Part shown: positions 1-8,087 of the stretch, piece after piece
Numbering within the stretch: the first letter of the stretch is position 1
Layout: the number at the start of each line of letters is the position of its first letter
Source of the DNA: Marinobacter salarius
GTDB lineage: Bacteria; Pseudomonadota; Gammaproteobacteria; Pseudomonadales; Oleiphilaceae
Assembly: GCF_032922745.1 (NCBI RefSeq)
Contig: NZ_CP136693.1
Coordinates: forward strand, 1,054,001-1,118,000
Direction of reading: 5' to 3'
DNA: 64,000 nucleotides
Position numbers and translations under genes: made by a program
The notes under the pieces: model-generated
Told to the model about the DNA's origin: nothing
Seen by the model: only the letters and a program-made list of their open reading frames with translations
Databases searched by the model: none

Positions 1-1
1 G

Positions 2-100
2 AATGTCGAGGTTGAATGTATCAATGGGGTTCATGAATGGCAGTGTACCCGAGGTGTGGTGCGTTGCCCATTCCAGACTGATTTGGCGTTAGCGACTTGA
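2..100 (+). CDS. Possible 3' end of an upstream gene (partial, 5' end outside window)
   Basis: A frame is open from the window edge to a TGA at 98-100, giving about 32 residues with three Cys. No family can be named. It is called only because the frame is uninterrupted to the edge and the stop lies 71 bases before the next start. Frame 3 is also open to about 92, so the choice between the two is weak. Confidence 0.3.
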   Translation, partial: NVEVECINGVHEWQCTRGVVRCPFQTDLALAT

Positions 101-171
101 GTAAACATTCAGAAAGCGATGCTGACTGGTTTACGATGGAGGAAAATAACGGACTGAAAAAGGAGCTCCCG

Positions 172-843
172 ATGAAGCCAATCCTGGCCTTCGATGTGTA
201 CGGAACCCTGGTGGACCCCATGGGTATGGCGCAACTGCTGGCTCCAGACGCGGGCGAGGCAGCGGAATCGGTGAGTGCCCAATGGCGGGAGAAGCAGCTG
301 GAGTTTTCCTTTCGCAAGGGGCTGATGCGGATGTACGAGGATTTCGGGGCCTGTACCCGGCAGGCGCTGAGATATGCGATGGCCAGCCACGGTTTGAACC
401 TTGGAGGAGAACGGGAAGATGAACTGATGGGGGCCTATCTGTCGCTGCCGGCTTTTGACGACTCGTTACCGGCATTGGAGTCCCTGAAAGGGGAATATCG
501 GATGTTTGCGTTTTCCAACGGCACTTATCCGGCGTTGGAGAAGGTGCTGGGGCATAACCATTTGCTGGATCTGTTTGAGGGGCTGGTGTCGGTGGACGAT
601 ATCAAGAGCTTCAAGCCGGACCCGGCGGTGTATGCCTATGCGCGGCGGGCGACGGGGGCAATAGATCGGCCTCTGTGCATGGTGTCGAGTAACGCATGGG
701 ATGTGATCGGGGCTCGAGCGGCGGGGTTGATGGCGATCTGGGTTCAGCGTGATCCCGGGAAGGTGTTTGAGGATTGGGGGATTGAGCCTAATGCCGTAGT
801 TCGTAGTCTTTCTGAGTTGCCCGCGACTTTGGCTAACCTCTGA
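172..843 (+). CDS. Haloacid dehalogenase, type II (HAD superfamily hydrolase)
   Basis: A soluble HAD hydrolase of 223 residues. By family knowledge it resembles L-2-haloacid dehalogenases, which use an Asp nucleophile to displace halide from 2-haloalkanoic acids. Motif I is seen at the N-terminus as AFDVYGTLVDP with the nucleophile Asp, motif II as FSNGT near residue 115, the Lys motif as SFKPDPAVY, and the distal VSSNAWDVIGA motif. The ATG at 172 is chosen because AGGAG lies eight bases upstream and the protein then begins directly at the first beta strand; the frame is open back to 97. It stands alone, convergent with the PHA-synthase-like gene, with a palindromic element between them. The true substrate could be another small phosphoester or haloacid. 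Confidence 0.85.
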   Translation: MKPILAFDVYGTLVDPMGMAQLLAPDAGEAAESVSAQWREKQLEFSFRKGLMRMYEDFGACTRQALRYAMASHGLNLGGEREDELMGAYLSLPAFDDSLPALESLKGEYRMFAFSNGTYPALEKVLGHNHLLDLFEGLVSVDDIKSFKPDPAVYAYARRATGAIDRPLCMVSSNAWDVIGARAAGLMAIWVQRDPGKVFEDWGIEPNAVVRSLSELPATLANL

Positions 844-857
844 TTTTGGTGGGGGCA

Positions 858-964
858 CGGCTCGGGAAGAGCTATCCAAAACACGCTCCTTCGGCACATC
901 CATGTGGCGCTTGGGCTCCGCCATCCATGGCTCCGCACAGTTTTGGATAGCTCTTCCCGAGCCG
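858..964. repeat. Palindromic structured repeat, copy 1 (core in minus orientation)
   Basis: A 25-base arm (858-882) is the perfect reverse complement of 940-964. Between the arms lies a core that, read on the minus strand, shares CTGTGCGGAGCCATGGATGG, AGCCCAAGCG, ACATGGATGT and AGCGTGTTT with the copy at 10823. Two short hairpins with GG loops (GCCAT/ATGGC and ACAT/ATGT) sit inside. It lies between two convergent genes, where it could act as a bidirectional terminator, but it has no long T-tract of its own. Confidence 0.85.
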
Positions 965-992
965 CGCGTTCAACTCTGGTGATAGCCGTCCT

Positions 993-2144
993 TTAGTCCG
1001 ATCTTTGCGCCAACCACTCCGCCATCTCCAGCCAGCTTTCCTTCGGCGCCTTGCTGCCGGCCAGGATGCCCATGTGGCCGCCGGGGGTAACCCGGAAGGT
1101 AACGTCTTTTGAACTGACGTGGTCTTCAATACGCTTGACCGCGACCGGTGTTGCCAGGGTGTCGGTGTCGCCGGCGATGGCAAGTAAGTTGGCGTTTACA
1201 TTTTCCAGCCTGGCAACGTCCTCGCCGATCTGGATCTGGCCTTTAGAGAGTTCGTTGTCGATCCACAGGCGTACTACGGCGTCCTGCACGATTCCACCCG
1301 GGTAGGCGACCATGCGGTCGAGGAAGGCGGAGGTGGTGGCGTGGCTGGCGACGAAGTCGCGGTCGCCCAGGCGGACGATGAGTTCCCAGTAGCCCATCAC
1401 GCTGCCGATGGGGTTGGTGAGTTTGAAGCCGATGGTGTTGGCCCAGCCCGGTGAGTGGAACCAGTGGGGTTTGACGTCGTGCAGGCGAAAGCCGGTGCGT
1501 TTGCGGACGAAGTCGGCGACGTCGGACACCCGTTGGTACATCAAACCCATCAGCCCGGATGCGTGGCTGTCGATGGGTGAGCCCAACACGATGGCGTTGC
1601 GGATGTGCTGGTCGCGGCTGAGGGCGGAGTAGAACAGCGTGAACATGCCCCCCAGGCTCCAGCCGTGCAGCGACAGCTCCTGTTCGCCGCTGTGTTTCCG
1701 CACCCGATCCAGGTACGCCGGTAGCAACTCCGCCACGTAGGTGTGAAGGTTATAGTGACTGTGCTGCCGCGTGGGCACGCCCCAGTCGATCAGGTACACC
1801 TCAAACCCCTTGGCCCGCAGGAACCGTACCAGGCTGCGTTGGGGGAACAGGTCGTAGATCAGCATGTTCACCGCCAGTGGCGGCACGATCACGATGGGCG
1901 TTTTGTGGGGCGTACGTTCCACATCGATCATTTCGCCATCCAGCTCAATAAAGTCCTCCGCCAGCGGAGGGTAGTAACGCAGGCTCACCAGACCATCGGT
2001 GTACAACGTCTCGAACGGCGTTTGCCCTGCCTGCACCAGGCTGGCGGCGCGGAATACGCGGTCGAAGGCGTTACCGGCGTATAGTGCGGTCTGGCGGGTT
2101 AACCCGGAGGCTTTTTCAAAAGCGGATTTCATCGGGTTGGGCAT
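993..2144 (-). CDS. PHA synthase-like alpha/beta hydrolase with Ser nucleophile
   Basis: About 383 residues and similar in size to class III PhaC subunits. Poly(3-hydroxyalkanoate) synthases polymerise hydroxyacyl-CoA with a Cys in a G-x-C-x-G-G lipase-like box; here the box reads GWSLGG, so the predicted nucleophile is Ser. The acid (GDTDTLATP) and the His (GGHMGIL near the C-terminus) complete a triad. The upstream stretch YDLFPQRSLVRFLRAKGFEVYLIDWG is typical of PhaC folds. The start at 2144 is preferred over 2165 because GGAAA lies about seven bases before it. No phaA, phaB, phasin or phaE partner is adjacent. It may be a hydrolase or depolymerase-like esterase, or a synthase variant; the sequence does not decide. 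Confidence 0.75.
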   Translation of the reverse strand: MPNPMKSAFEKASGLTRQTALYAGNAFDRVFRAASLVQAGQTPFETLYTDGLVSLRYYPPLAEDFIELDGEMIDVERTPHKTPIVIVPPLAVNMLIYDLFPQRSLVRFLRAKGFEVYLIDWGVPTRQHSHYNLHTYVAELLPAYLDRVRKHSGEQELSLHGWSLGGMFTLFYSALSRDQHIRNAIVLGSPIDSHASGLMGLMYQRVSDVADFVRKRTGFRLHDVKPHWFHSPGWANTIGFKLTNPIGSVMGYWELIVRLGDRDFVASHATTSAFLDRMVAYPGGIVQDAVVRLWIDNELSKGQIQIGEDVARLENVNANLLAIAGDTDTLATPVAVKRIEDHVSSKDVTFRVTPGGHMGILAGSKAPKESWLEMAEWLAQRSD

Positions 2145-2483
2145 AGAGGTTTCCATAAAATGCATGTCGCTAACGGATTATGAATGAAAGCATGCGGCTG
2201 GCACGCAAATCTGATCGTGCGGGTATGAAAGCCCTTTCCCGGACCGTGCATTGCCATGGATGGCAATGCCGAGCCCCCATGGATGGGTTCACGGCGTGTC
2301 CGGGAAAGGGCTTTCATACCTGCACAGCCACCAGTGTTGGATAAGACTAGACTACCCGCATGGGCCAGAACTATGGCAAGAACGTCCACCACCAATGGCA
2401 AACCGGTCACTTCAGGCCACTGCCCAAAGCTGCCAACCATTGGTATCATTCAGCCATCGAAAAAAACCAACAACAGGACAACC
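2145..2483. other. Divergent intergenic region holding repeat copy 2
   Basis: About 340 bases separate the start of the PHA-synthase-like gene from the start of the acyltransferase. Apart from the palindromic repeat at 2222-2320 I see no gene. An open frame runs from 2256 into the acyltransferase but starts inside the repeat and has no ribosome binding site. Promoters for both flanking genes must lie here; I could not place them with confidence. Confidence 0.6.
2222..2320. repeat. Palindromic structured repeat, copy 2 (plus orientation)
   Basis: The 23-base arms 2222-2244 and 2298-2320 are perfect reverse complements and share no obvious sequence with the arms of the other copies. The first inner hairpin is much longer than in the other copies: ten bases (2248-2257) pair with 2260-2269 around a GG loop. 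The second is CCCAT-GG-ATGGG at 2276-2287. Both keep the CATGGATG apex. The element sits between two divergent genes, so it is not explained as a simple convergent-gene terminator. Confidence 0.85.
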
Positions 2484-3380
2484 ATGCTCAGCTTCCTGCC
2501 AGCCCCCGTCATCGGCGTTATCAGTTCCATCCTCCTGGGGCTGAATACCCTGTTCTGGTGCCTGCTTCTCTATATTCCGGCCATACTCAAACTGATCATC
2601 CCCCACACCGGCTTCCGGGTACTGTGCACCAAAGTCATCATCTGGATTGCCGAAGCCTGGGTCGCCTGCAACACGGGCTGGATGAAACTCACCCAAGGCA
2701 CGAAATGGACCGTCCACGGCGACGAAAAACTCAAACGGGAAAGCTGGTACCTGGTGTTGAGCAACCATCAAAGCTGGGTCGACATCTTTGCCATGCAGCG
2801 GGTGTTTAACCACCGTGCACCGTTCCTCAAGTTCTTCCTCAAGCAACAGCTGATCTGGGTGCCGGTTATTGGCCTGGCTTGGTGGGGCCTGGATTTCCCG
2901 TTCATGAAGCGCTACACCCGAGAGTACCTGATCAAGCACCCGGAAAAACGCGGTGAGGATCTTAAAGCGACGCGGGCAGCCTGTGAGAAGTTCCGCTACA
3001 CCCCGGTGAGCGTGATGAATTTCGTGGAAGGCACTCGCTTTACCCAGGCCAAGCACGACAAGCAGAAATCAAAATACACCCACTTGCTGACGCCCAAAGC
3101 CGGTGGCGTGGCGTTCGTGCTGGATGCCATGGGCGACTCCATCGAAACCCTGGTGGATGTCACCATTGCCTATCCGGGGGGCGCTCCAACGTTCTGGGAT
3201 TTCATGTGTGGAAGGGTCAGTGACGTGAAAATGGAGATCGACACCGTCACCATCCCGGAGCATCTCAAGGGTCGGGACTACGCGTCGGATGCAGAGCACC
3301 GGAAAAACGTGAAGAACTGGCTGGCAGAGCAGTGGCGAGCGAAGGACGAGCGCCTGTCTAGGATGCTTGAACCAGACTAA
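2484..3380 (+). CDS. PlsC-family lysophospholipid acyltransferase (YihG-like)
   Basis: A membrane acyltransferase of 298 residues. The family moves an acyl group onto the sn-2 position of lysophospholipids. The hydrophobic N-terminus (residues about 5-45) anchors it, the catalytic HxxxxD block appears as NHQSWVD near residue 95, and the substrate-binding block appears as NFVEGTRFT near residue 178. Length and the long first hydrophobic segment resemble the YihG/LclAT-like subgroup rather than the shorter PlsC. The start at 2484 has AGGA five bases upstream. Its stop overlaps by four bases the end of the small convergent gene on the other strand. Confidence 0.85.
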   Translation: MLSFLPAPVIGVISSILLGLNTLFWCLLLYIPAILKLIIPHTGFRVLCTKVIIWIAEAWVACNTGWMKLTQGTKWTVHGDEKLKRESWYLVLSNHQSWVDIFAMQRVFNHRAPFLKFFLKQQLIWVPVIGLAWWGLDFPFMKRYTREYLIKHPEKRGEDLKATRAACEKFRYTPVSVMNFVEGTRFTQAKHDKQKSKYTHLLTPKAGGVAFVLDAMGDSIETLVDVTIAYPGGAPTFWDFMCGRVSDVKMEIDTVTIPEHLKGRDYASDAEHRKNVKNWLAEQWRAKDERLSRMLEPD

Positions 3381-3583
3381 GTGTTGTCTTCGTCGTCCTC
3401 GACTTCATCCGGGTGTTCTTTCTTGTAACGCTCCCACTCTTCCCAGTCATGAGGCGTGCCAGCATGAGGGCGCTTCAAGTGCTTTGCGTGCTCCATCGCA
3501 TTGTGGCGCAGGCTGTGGTCGCGCTCCTCTTCTTCCTCTTCGAAGCCGTACTTCTTCAGGAACTCGGTTGGGCTGATAGGCAT
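3377..3583 (-). CDS. Small acidic conserved-type protein (68 aa), unknown function
   Basis: A strongly charged protein with a run of Glu near residue 15-20, several His and Arg, and an Asp/Glu-rich C-terminus. No signal peptide or membrane segment is seen. The gene looks real because GGAGGT lies eight bases before the ATG, it fills the space between neighbours, and it is not a shadow of another frame. I do not recognise the family. It overlaps the acyltransferase stop by four bases, convergently, and lies downstream of the RNase II gene on the same strand. Confidence 0.7.
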   Translation of the reverse strand: MPISPTEFLKKYGFEEEEEERDHSLRHNAMEHAKHLKRPHAGTPHDWEEWERYKKEHPDEVEDDEDNT

Positions 3584-3650
3584 CCGGATTCACCTCCGTC
3601 ACGAATAAGTGCCCGTCTACTTAGTAAGATGGTGCTCCGGAGCCCAATTT

Positions 3651-5639
3651 TCAAGCGTCGGTGGTGTTCGCGGGCTCGCTGCTGTCAGCCGTTGTTTCCA
3701 CCAGATTGAACAGGATCTGCTTTCTCTCGTCATCCACCCCCGCATAGGTCACGGTTACCGGCTCTTCCAGTTGGAACGTGCGACCGTTCTTGTTGTGAAC
3801 GAGACGCAGAGTGACCGGATCGAAGCTGAACTTGCCCTCTAGGGTCTTACAGCTGACAAATCCTTCCAATCCGTTGGCATCGAGTCTTACAAAGAAGCCG
3901 GCAGGCGTGGTGCGGCTGATGACGCCGGCCATTGAGTCTTCCCCAAGGGTCTTCGCAAAATCACTCTTCAGCCAGTTTTCAAGGCTGTTGGCGGCCTGAC
4001 GGGCGCGGATCTGGGCCTGTTGTAACTCCGCCAATTGCTCTTCGGTGAGTTCGTTCAGTGCATCCTGCCACAGGATCGATTTGATCAGGCGATGCACATG
4101 AAAGTCGCTGAACTTTCGGAGTGGCGAGGTGAACGTGGTGTAGGCGGCCAGCCCCATGCCCTGGTGGGGAGCCGGCGTGAACGACAGCTCGGCGCGGGCA
4201 AGCTGGCGGGAAACGATAGACTTGACCGGAACGTCTGCCTCCAGCCCTTCCGTCTTCTTCATCAGCTCACGAAAACCTTCGGCACTGGTGACATCAATGC
4301 CCGCCAAGTCCGGAGCATAACCCTCCAGCAGGGCGCGGACATTGTCAGCACGGTCGTCCCGCAAACCGGGATGCTGGATAAACAGCCCCTTGTCACGTTG
4401 GCCAAGGAAGTCCGCCGCGCAGCGGTTGGCAGCGATCATGCACTCTTCCACCAGGCGATGCGCTTCATTCTGCACGGAGGGCTCAATCAGTCGTACTCGG
4501 CGGTTTTCATCCAGGCGCAGACGGAATTCCGGTCGGTCGCCGTTGACCAGTGCATGCTCAGTCCGCCACTTACGCAGGGCGGTGGCGATCTGGTGGAGCT
4601 GGTCCAGGCTGTTGGACACGCTTTCGGGCAGTGCCTTGATGTCGTCGTCTTCGCGACCTTCGATCAGATTGGACACCAGTTCGTAGCTGAGTTTGCCATG
4701 GGAGCGAATCACGGCTTGATGAAAGCTGTAGTCGCCCAGGCTGCCGTCATTATTCACCTGTAGGTCACAGACCAGGGCCAGACGTTTGACATCAGGCATC
4801 AGTGAGCACAAGCGCGTGCTCAGGGTATCCGGCAGCATCGGCAGTGGCTCGCCAGGGAAATAGATGGCGGTGGCACGGCGGAAGGCTTCCTGCTCGGCGG
4901 GGCTACTCGGTTCGATCACCGCCGTTGGGTCCGCAATGGCGATGGAGAGCTTCCAGCCGGTAACATTGGGCTCGGCCAGCAGGGCATCGTCCATGTCCTG
5001 GGTGCCGGGGCTGTCGATGGTCACATAGGGCTGGTCAGTGCGGTCATCCCGGCCTTCGCTTTTTGTTTCAACGGTTGATTCATCCAGCGCACTGGCCTGT
5101 TTCTGCACGGCATCGGGCCAGGTGTCTGGCAGGTGAAAGCTGGCAACGGTAAGTGCGCGTTCGATGCCGGTATCACCGGCTTTGCCGAGGACTTTCAGGA
5201 TCTTTGCCTGGCCTTTGCCATCTTTGATCGGATGTTTGTGAATCTGGCAGTAGATGTAGTCGTCGGGCTCGGCACCCTGGCGCTCTTTTGGCGGTATGAA
5301 AATCCAGCGGTTGATGCCGGGGGTTTCCGGCACCACGAAGTGGCCTTTACCTTTAACCAGATAGCGACCAACGAACGTGTCCAGACTGGTGTCCAGCAAT
5401 TCATCAATCACGCCCTGGGTTTTGCCTTTATCGCCTTCTTCCTCAGTGATCTTAACGCGGTCACCGGGCAGCACTTTCTGCATTTCTTCCGGTGGCAGGA
5501 AGACATCCCGCCCCTCATCCAGCGCGACAAAGCCGAAACGCCCATTGGTGGCTTTGACGGTACCCGGGAAGACAACCTTGTTTTCCTCGATATTGGTTTT
5601 CAGCTGGCGCAACTGGCTGAGGGCGTCGGCATTGAGCAT
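3651..5639 (-). CDS. rnb: RNase II/R-family 3'-5' exoribonuclease
   Basis: 662 residues, close to RNase II (about 644) and shorter than RNase R (about 810). It degrades single-stranded RNA processively from the 3' end. An N-terminal cold-shock-type OB fold (residues about 20-75, with GRFGFV) is followed by a second CSD. The RNB catalytic centre is TIDSPGTQDMDDAL near residue 208, where the Asp residues bind magnesium. The conserved HRLIKSIL stretch of the RNB fold and a C-terminal S1-like domain follow. The tail ends with a short acidic Thr/Glu stretch. It is transcribed alone, with the diguanylate cyclase gene 75 bases upstream on the same strand. The symbol is by length and architecture; RNase R-like function is possible. 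Confidence 0.85.
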   Translation of the reverse strand: MLNADALSQLRQLKTNIEENKVVFPGTVKATNGRFGFVALDEGRDVFLPPEEMQKVLPGDRVKITEEEGDKGKTQGVIDELLDTSLDTFVGRYLVKGKGHFVVPETPGINRWIFIPPKERQGAEPDDYIYCQIHKHPIKDGKGQAKILKVLGKAGDTGIERALTVASFHLPDTWPDAVQKQASALDESTVETKSEGRDDRTDQPYVTIDSPGTQDMDDALLAEPNVTGWKLSIAIADPTAVIEPSSPAEQEAFRRATAIYFPGEPLPMLPDTLSTRLCSLMPDVKRLALVCDLQVNNDGSLGDYSFHQAVIRSHGKLSYELVSNLIEGREDDDIKALPESVSNSLDQLHQIATALRKWRTEHALVNGDRPEFRLRLDENRRVRLIEPSVQNEAHRLVEECMIAANRCAADFLGQRDKGLFIQHPGLRDDRADNVRALLEGYAPDLAGIDVTSAEGFRELMKKTEGLEADVPVKSIVSRQLARAELSFTPAPHQGMGLAAYTTFTSPLRKFSDFHVHRLIKSILWQDALNELTEEQLAELQQAQIRARQAANSLENWLKSDFAKTLGEDSMAGVISRTTPAGFFVRLDANGLEGFVSCKTLEGKFSFDPVTLRLVHNKNGRTFQLEEPVTVTYAGVDDERKQILFNLVETTADSSEPANTTDA

Positions 5640-5714
5640 GAACAGAACCTGGCTGGATAAAATTTGAGTGTTGCTGCGGAGTATACCGGTTATGGCGGTA
5701 TGAGTCAGACCATG

Positions 5715-7451
5715 TTACGCGGGGTTAATTTCCTGGCCCGACCCATCAGTGATAAGCACTTTATTCCGCCCCTGCTGTTTCACGCGGTAAAGCGCCTGAT
5801 CAGCCTGGCGCAGAATGGTGTCAACGTCGTCACCGGGCTGGCAGAGATACCCGCCCACACTGACGGTCACGGGTGTACCGGTGCGAATGCTGTCCCTTTC
5901 GATCGTTTCACGTATCCGCGCGGCAATCTGGCACAGGGTGTCCTCATCACAAGGCGAGAGAACCACCACGAACTCGTCGCCGCCCCAACGCCCTGGATGG
6001 TCGTAGGGTCGCACGCCAGCTTTGAGCCATAGCGCGACACGGCAGAGAATGTCGTCACCGGCCTGATGGCCCAACTCGTCGTTGATGGCCTTGAAGTGGT
6101 CAATGTCCAGCCAGATCAGGCCGAAGCCCGTGTTTTGTCGTTTTGCCCGTTGTATTTCCTCATCCAGGGCTTCATCCAGGCCGCGACGGTTCTTCAGGCC
6201 GGTGAGGGCGTCGATGCGCGCCAGCCGGTTCAGTTCATCGGTGCGTTGTTCCACCTTCCGTTCCAGTTCACGGGTTGAGTTCCCGAGTGTGTCGGTCATT
6301 TTCTCGAAATGACCGGCCAGCCGGCCGATCTCGTTGTTCGGCTTCTCCAGGTGTGGAAGCGTAAAACTGCCGCTTCGAACGTTCTCAACGGCACTCTCAA
6401 GGCTGACGAGGGGTTTGAGGATGCGGGAACGGATGATCAGATGGAACAGAATCAGGGTGACCAGCAAACTGGTCAGGAATACGGCAACCAGAGGCCATAG
6501 GTAACTGCGGGGCAGGAGCGCTTCAAGATCCAGCAGGGTGATTTCGAACCAGCCGATGGCAGGCAGGAAGGCCACGCCCGCCAGGTGTTTTCGGCCGTCC
6601 ACGGCCACGAAGCTGCTCTCCACAGCACCGGTGGCGCCGCCCCGGTTTTTCAGGAGTTGCAGCATGCCGAGCACCTTCTGCTTGTCTTCCGGGTTATCAA
6701 ACAGCAGGTCGACGGTGCTTTTCTGGCCTTCGGGTTTGATGATGCTGGCAAAGTCGATGTAGTTGCGGTCGCGGTAGAGCTGTATCGCGCCGTTGTAGTC
6801 CACGAACAGGGTGGTGATACCCTCCTGGTCAATATCCACGATATCCTGCAGGAACGCGTCCAGGTCCAGGCCGGTACCGACCATGCCGACGATGCGATCT
6901 TCCTCATCCCGCATCAGCACGTCGATCCAGAGTTTGGTCACACCGAGTTCGGTATCAGGGTTTACGTTCAGATGAAAATTGCGGCCTTCCTCAATCAGTT
7001 GGAAGAACCAGGCATCTTCGGGTTTGTCGGGGTCCAGGATGTAGCGGAACTGATCATTCGCAAATTCGTTGTTGGTATTATTGTAGTAATAGCGGCGGGA
7101 ATCACGGAGGGCGACGAAATAACTGTTGTCGCGGAAATTGCTCCGGAAACTTTCCATTTCGCGGATGGCGTCGCGCTGTAACGCCTTATCTTCCGGTGAG
7201 GTAACCCAGTTGACCAGAGTGGAAGAGTCGGCCATCTGGCGGGCAAGCCCGATTTCCCGTTCCAGGGATTGCAGCAGGCGGGCGCTGTCGTAGCGCACCT
7301 GAATTTCAGCAACCTGCTGCCCCCAGCGCTCAATGATGTCCTCGGAAAGCTCACGATACGCAAGCCAGGAGGCGACTGAGACGATGATCATCAGAGCCGC
7401 TGCCAGGCCGAGTAGTCGGGTTTTCAGGCTCAAAAAGCTTTCCTTATGCAC
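5715..7451 (-). CDS. Membrane diguanylate cyclase with periplasmic sensor and HAMP
   Basis: Makes cyclic di-GMP from GTP. A membrane segment near residues 10-30 and another near 318-340 bracket a periplasmic domain of about 290 residues of Cache type (it contains YYYNNTNNEF and WIDVLM). A HAMP linker and short coiled coil follow, then a GGDEF domain with intact GGDEF near residue 490 and the product-inhibition RxxD site in RPYDHPGRW just before it, so active and feedback-inhibited synthesis is expected. The start is uncertain: the longest frame begins with GTG at 7451, but AAGGA lies seven bases before an in-frame TTG at 7433. Divergence is not seen; rnb lies downstream on the same strand. 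Confidence 0.88.
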   Translation of the reverse strand: MHKESFLSLKTRLLGLAAALMIIVSVASWLAYRELSEDIIERWGQQVAEIQVRYDSARLLQSLEREIGLARQMADSSTLVNWVTSPEDKALQRDAIREMESFRSNFRDNSYFVALRDSRRYYYNNTNNEFANDQFRYILDPDKPEDAWFFQLIEEGRNFHLNVNPDTELGVTKLWIDVLMRDEEDRIVGMVGTGLDLDAFLQDIVDIDQEGITTLFVDYNGAIQLYRDRNYIDFASIIKPEGQKSTVDLLFDNPEDKQKVLGMLQLLKNRGGATGAVESSFVAVDGRKHLAGVAFLPAIGWFEITLLDLEALLPRSYLWPLVAVFLTSLLVTLILFHLIIRSRILKPLVSLESAVENVRSGSFTLPHLEKPNNEIGRLAGHFEKMTDTLGNSTRELERKVEQRTDELNRLARIDALTGLKNRRGLDEALDEEIQRAKRQNTGFGLIWLDIDHFKAINDELGHQAGDDILCRVALWLKAGVRPYDHPGRWGGDEFVVVLSPCDEDTLCQIAARIRETIERDSIRTGTPVTVSVGGYLCQPGDDVDTILRQADQALYRVKQQGRNKVLITDGSGQEINPA

Positions 7452-7508
7452 AGTCTGGATCTATCAGGAAGGTATGATAGAGCAGGCATGGCAAAGTGTG
7501 TAGGAAAA

Positions 7509-7958
7509 CTAGTTGTGTTCTGCGAAGACTTTGGTCTGGCCGCTGTCGTTGAACATCAACACCTGATAGCGATCCTTGCGATCCCCCACTTCCATGCCGG
7601 GGGAGCCGGCTGGCATGCCAGGCACCGACAGGCCCTTTGCTTTCGGGGCCTGGGCGATCAAGCGGTGAATGTCATTGGCAGGCACATGGCCCTCAATCAC
7701 ATAATCGCCGACGAACGCAGTGTGGCAGCTGGCGAGTGACGGTGTCAGGCCGGCGTCGATCTTTATCGGGTTCAGGTTATTGGTTTCAGTGACTTCCACC
7801 TTGAAACCGTTTTCCTTCAGGTGGTCCACCCAATCCGTGCAGCAGCCGCAGGTCGGTGACTTGTAGACATGGATGTCTTTCAGCCCGTCTTCGGCCTGTA
7901 ACTGACCGTTCAAGCCGACGGTTGCGACGAGGCCAAGGGCCAACAGTTGTTTTTTCAT
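7509..7958 (-). CDS. DUF411 periplasmic metal-binding protein
   Basis: 149 residues with a cleavable signal peptide (MKKQLLALG...LQA). The DUF411 core shows a thioredoxin-like CGCC motif (SPTCGCCTDW, about residue 35-43), a conserved SLASCHTAFVG segment and VPANDIHRL. Family members are found beside copper ATPases and are thought to bind copper in the periplasm; a direct role is not proved here. It is the last gene of the merR-copA unit: the stop of the preceding 39-codon gene lies nine bases before its ATG, and GAGGTAAC serves as the ribosome binding site. Confidence 0.88.
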   Translation of the reverse strand: MKKQLLALGLVATVGLNGQLQAEDGLKDIHVYKSPTCGCCTDWVDHLKENGFKVEVTETNNLNPIKIDAGLTPSLASCHTAFVGDYVIEGHVPANDIHRLIAQAPKAKGLSVPGMPAGSPGMEVGDRKDRYQVLMFNDSGQTKVFAEHN

Positions 7959-7967
7959 GATGTTACC

Positions 7968-8087
7968 TCAATGATGATGGCTGTGATCGTGGTTTGGTTC
8001 TCCGCCGCCAGAGGGTGACAACCAGAACCACCAGACGATGGCGGCCATCAGGACCAGTCCTCCGGCATTGACCAGAAGTGCGTTCAT
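7968..8087 (-). CDS. 39-residue membrane peptide with His-rich tail
   Basis: A short gene between copA and the DUF411 gene. Its ATG overlaps the copA TGA as ATGA, which indicates translational coupling. The peptide has one hydrophobic helix (residues about 4-24, ending in WWFWL), a Ser-Pro-Gly linker and a C-terminal tail of HDHSHHH type. The arrangement fits a membrane-anchored metal-binding peptide handing copper to or from CopA (inference). I know of no named family. The coding call rests on the overlap, its fit in the operon and the coherent topology. Confidence 0.75.
   Translation of the reverse strand: MNALLVNAGGLVLMAAIVWWFWLSPSGGGEPNHDHSHHH

Noticed and set aside
3584..3650. GCTCCGGAGC palindrome after rnb as a terminator
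   Set aside because: The stem is short, loopless and has no U-tract on the rnb strand.
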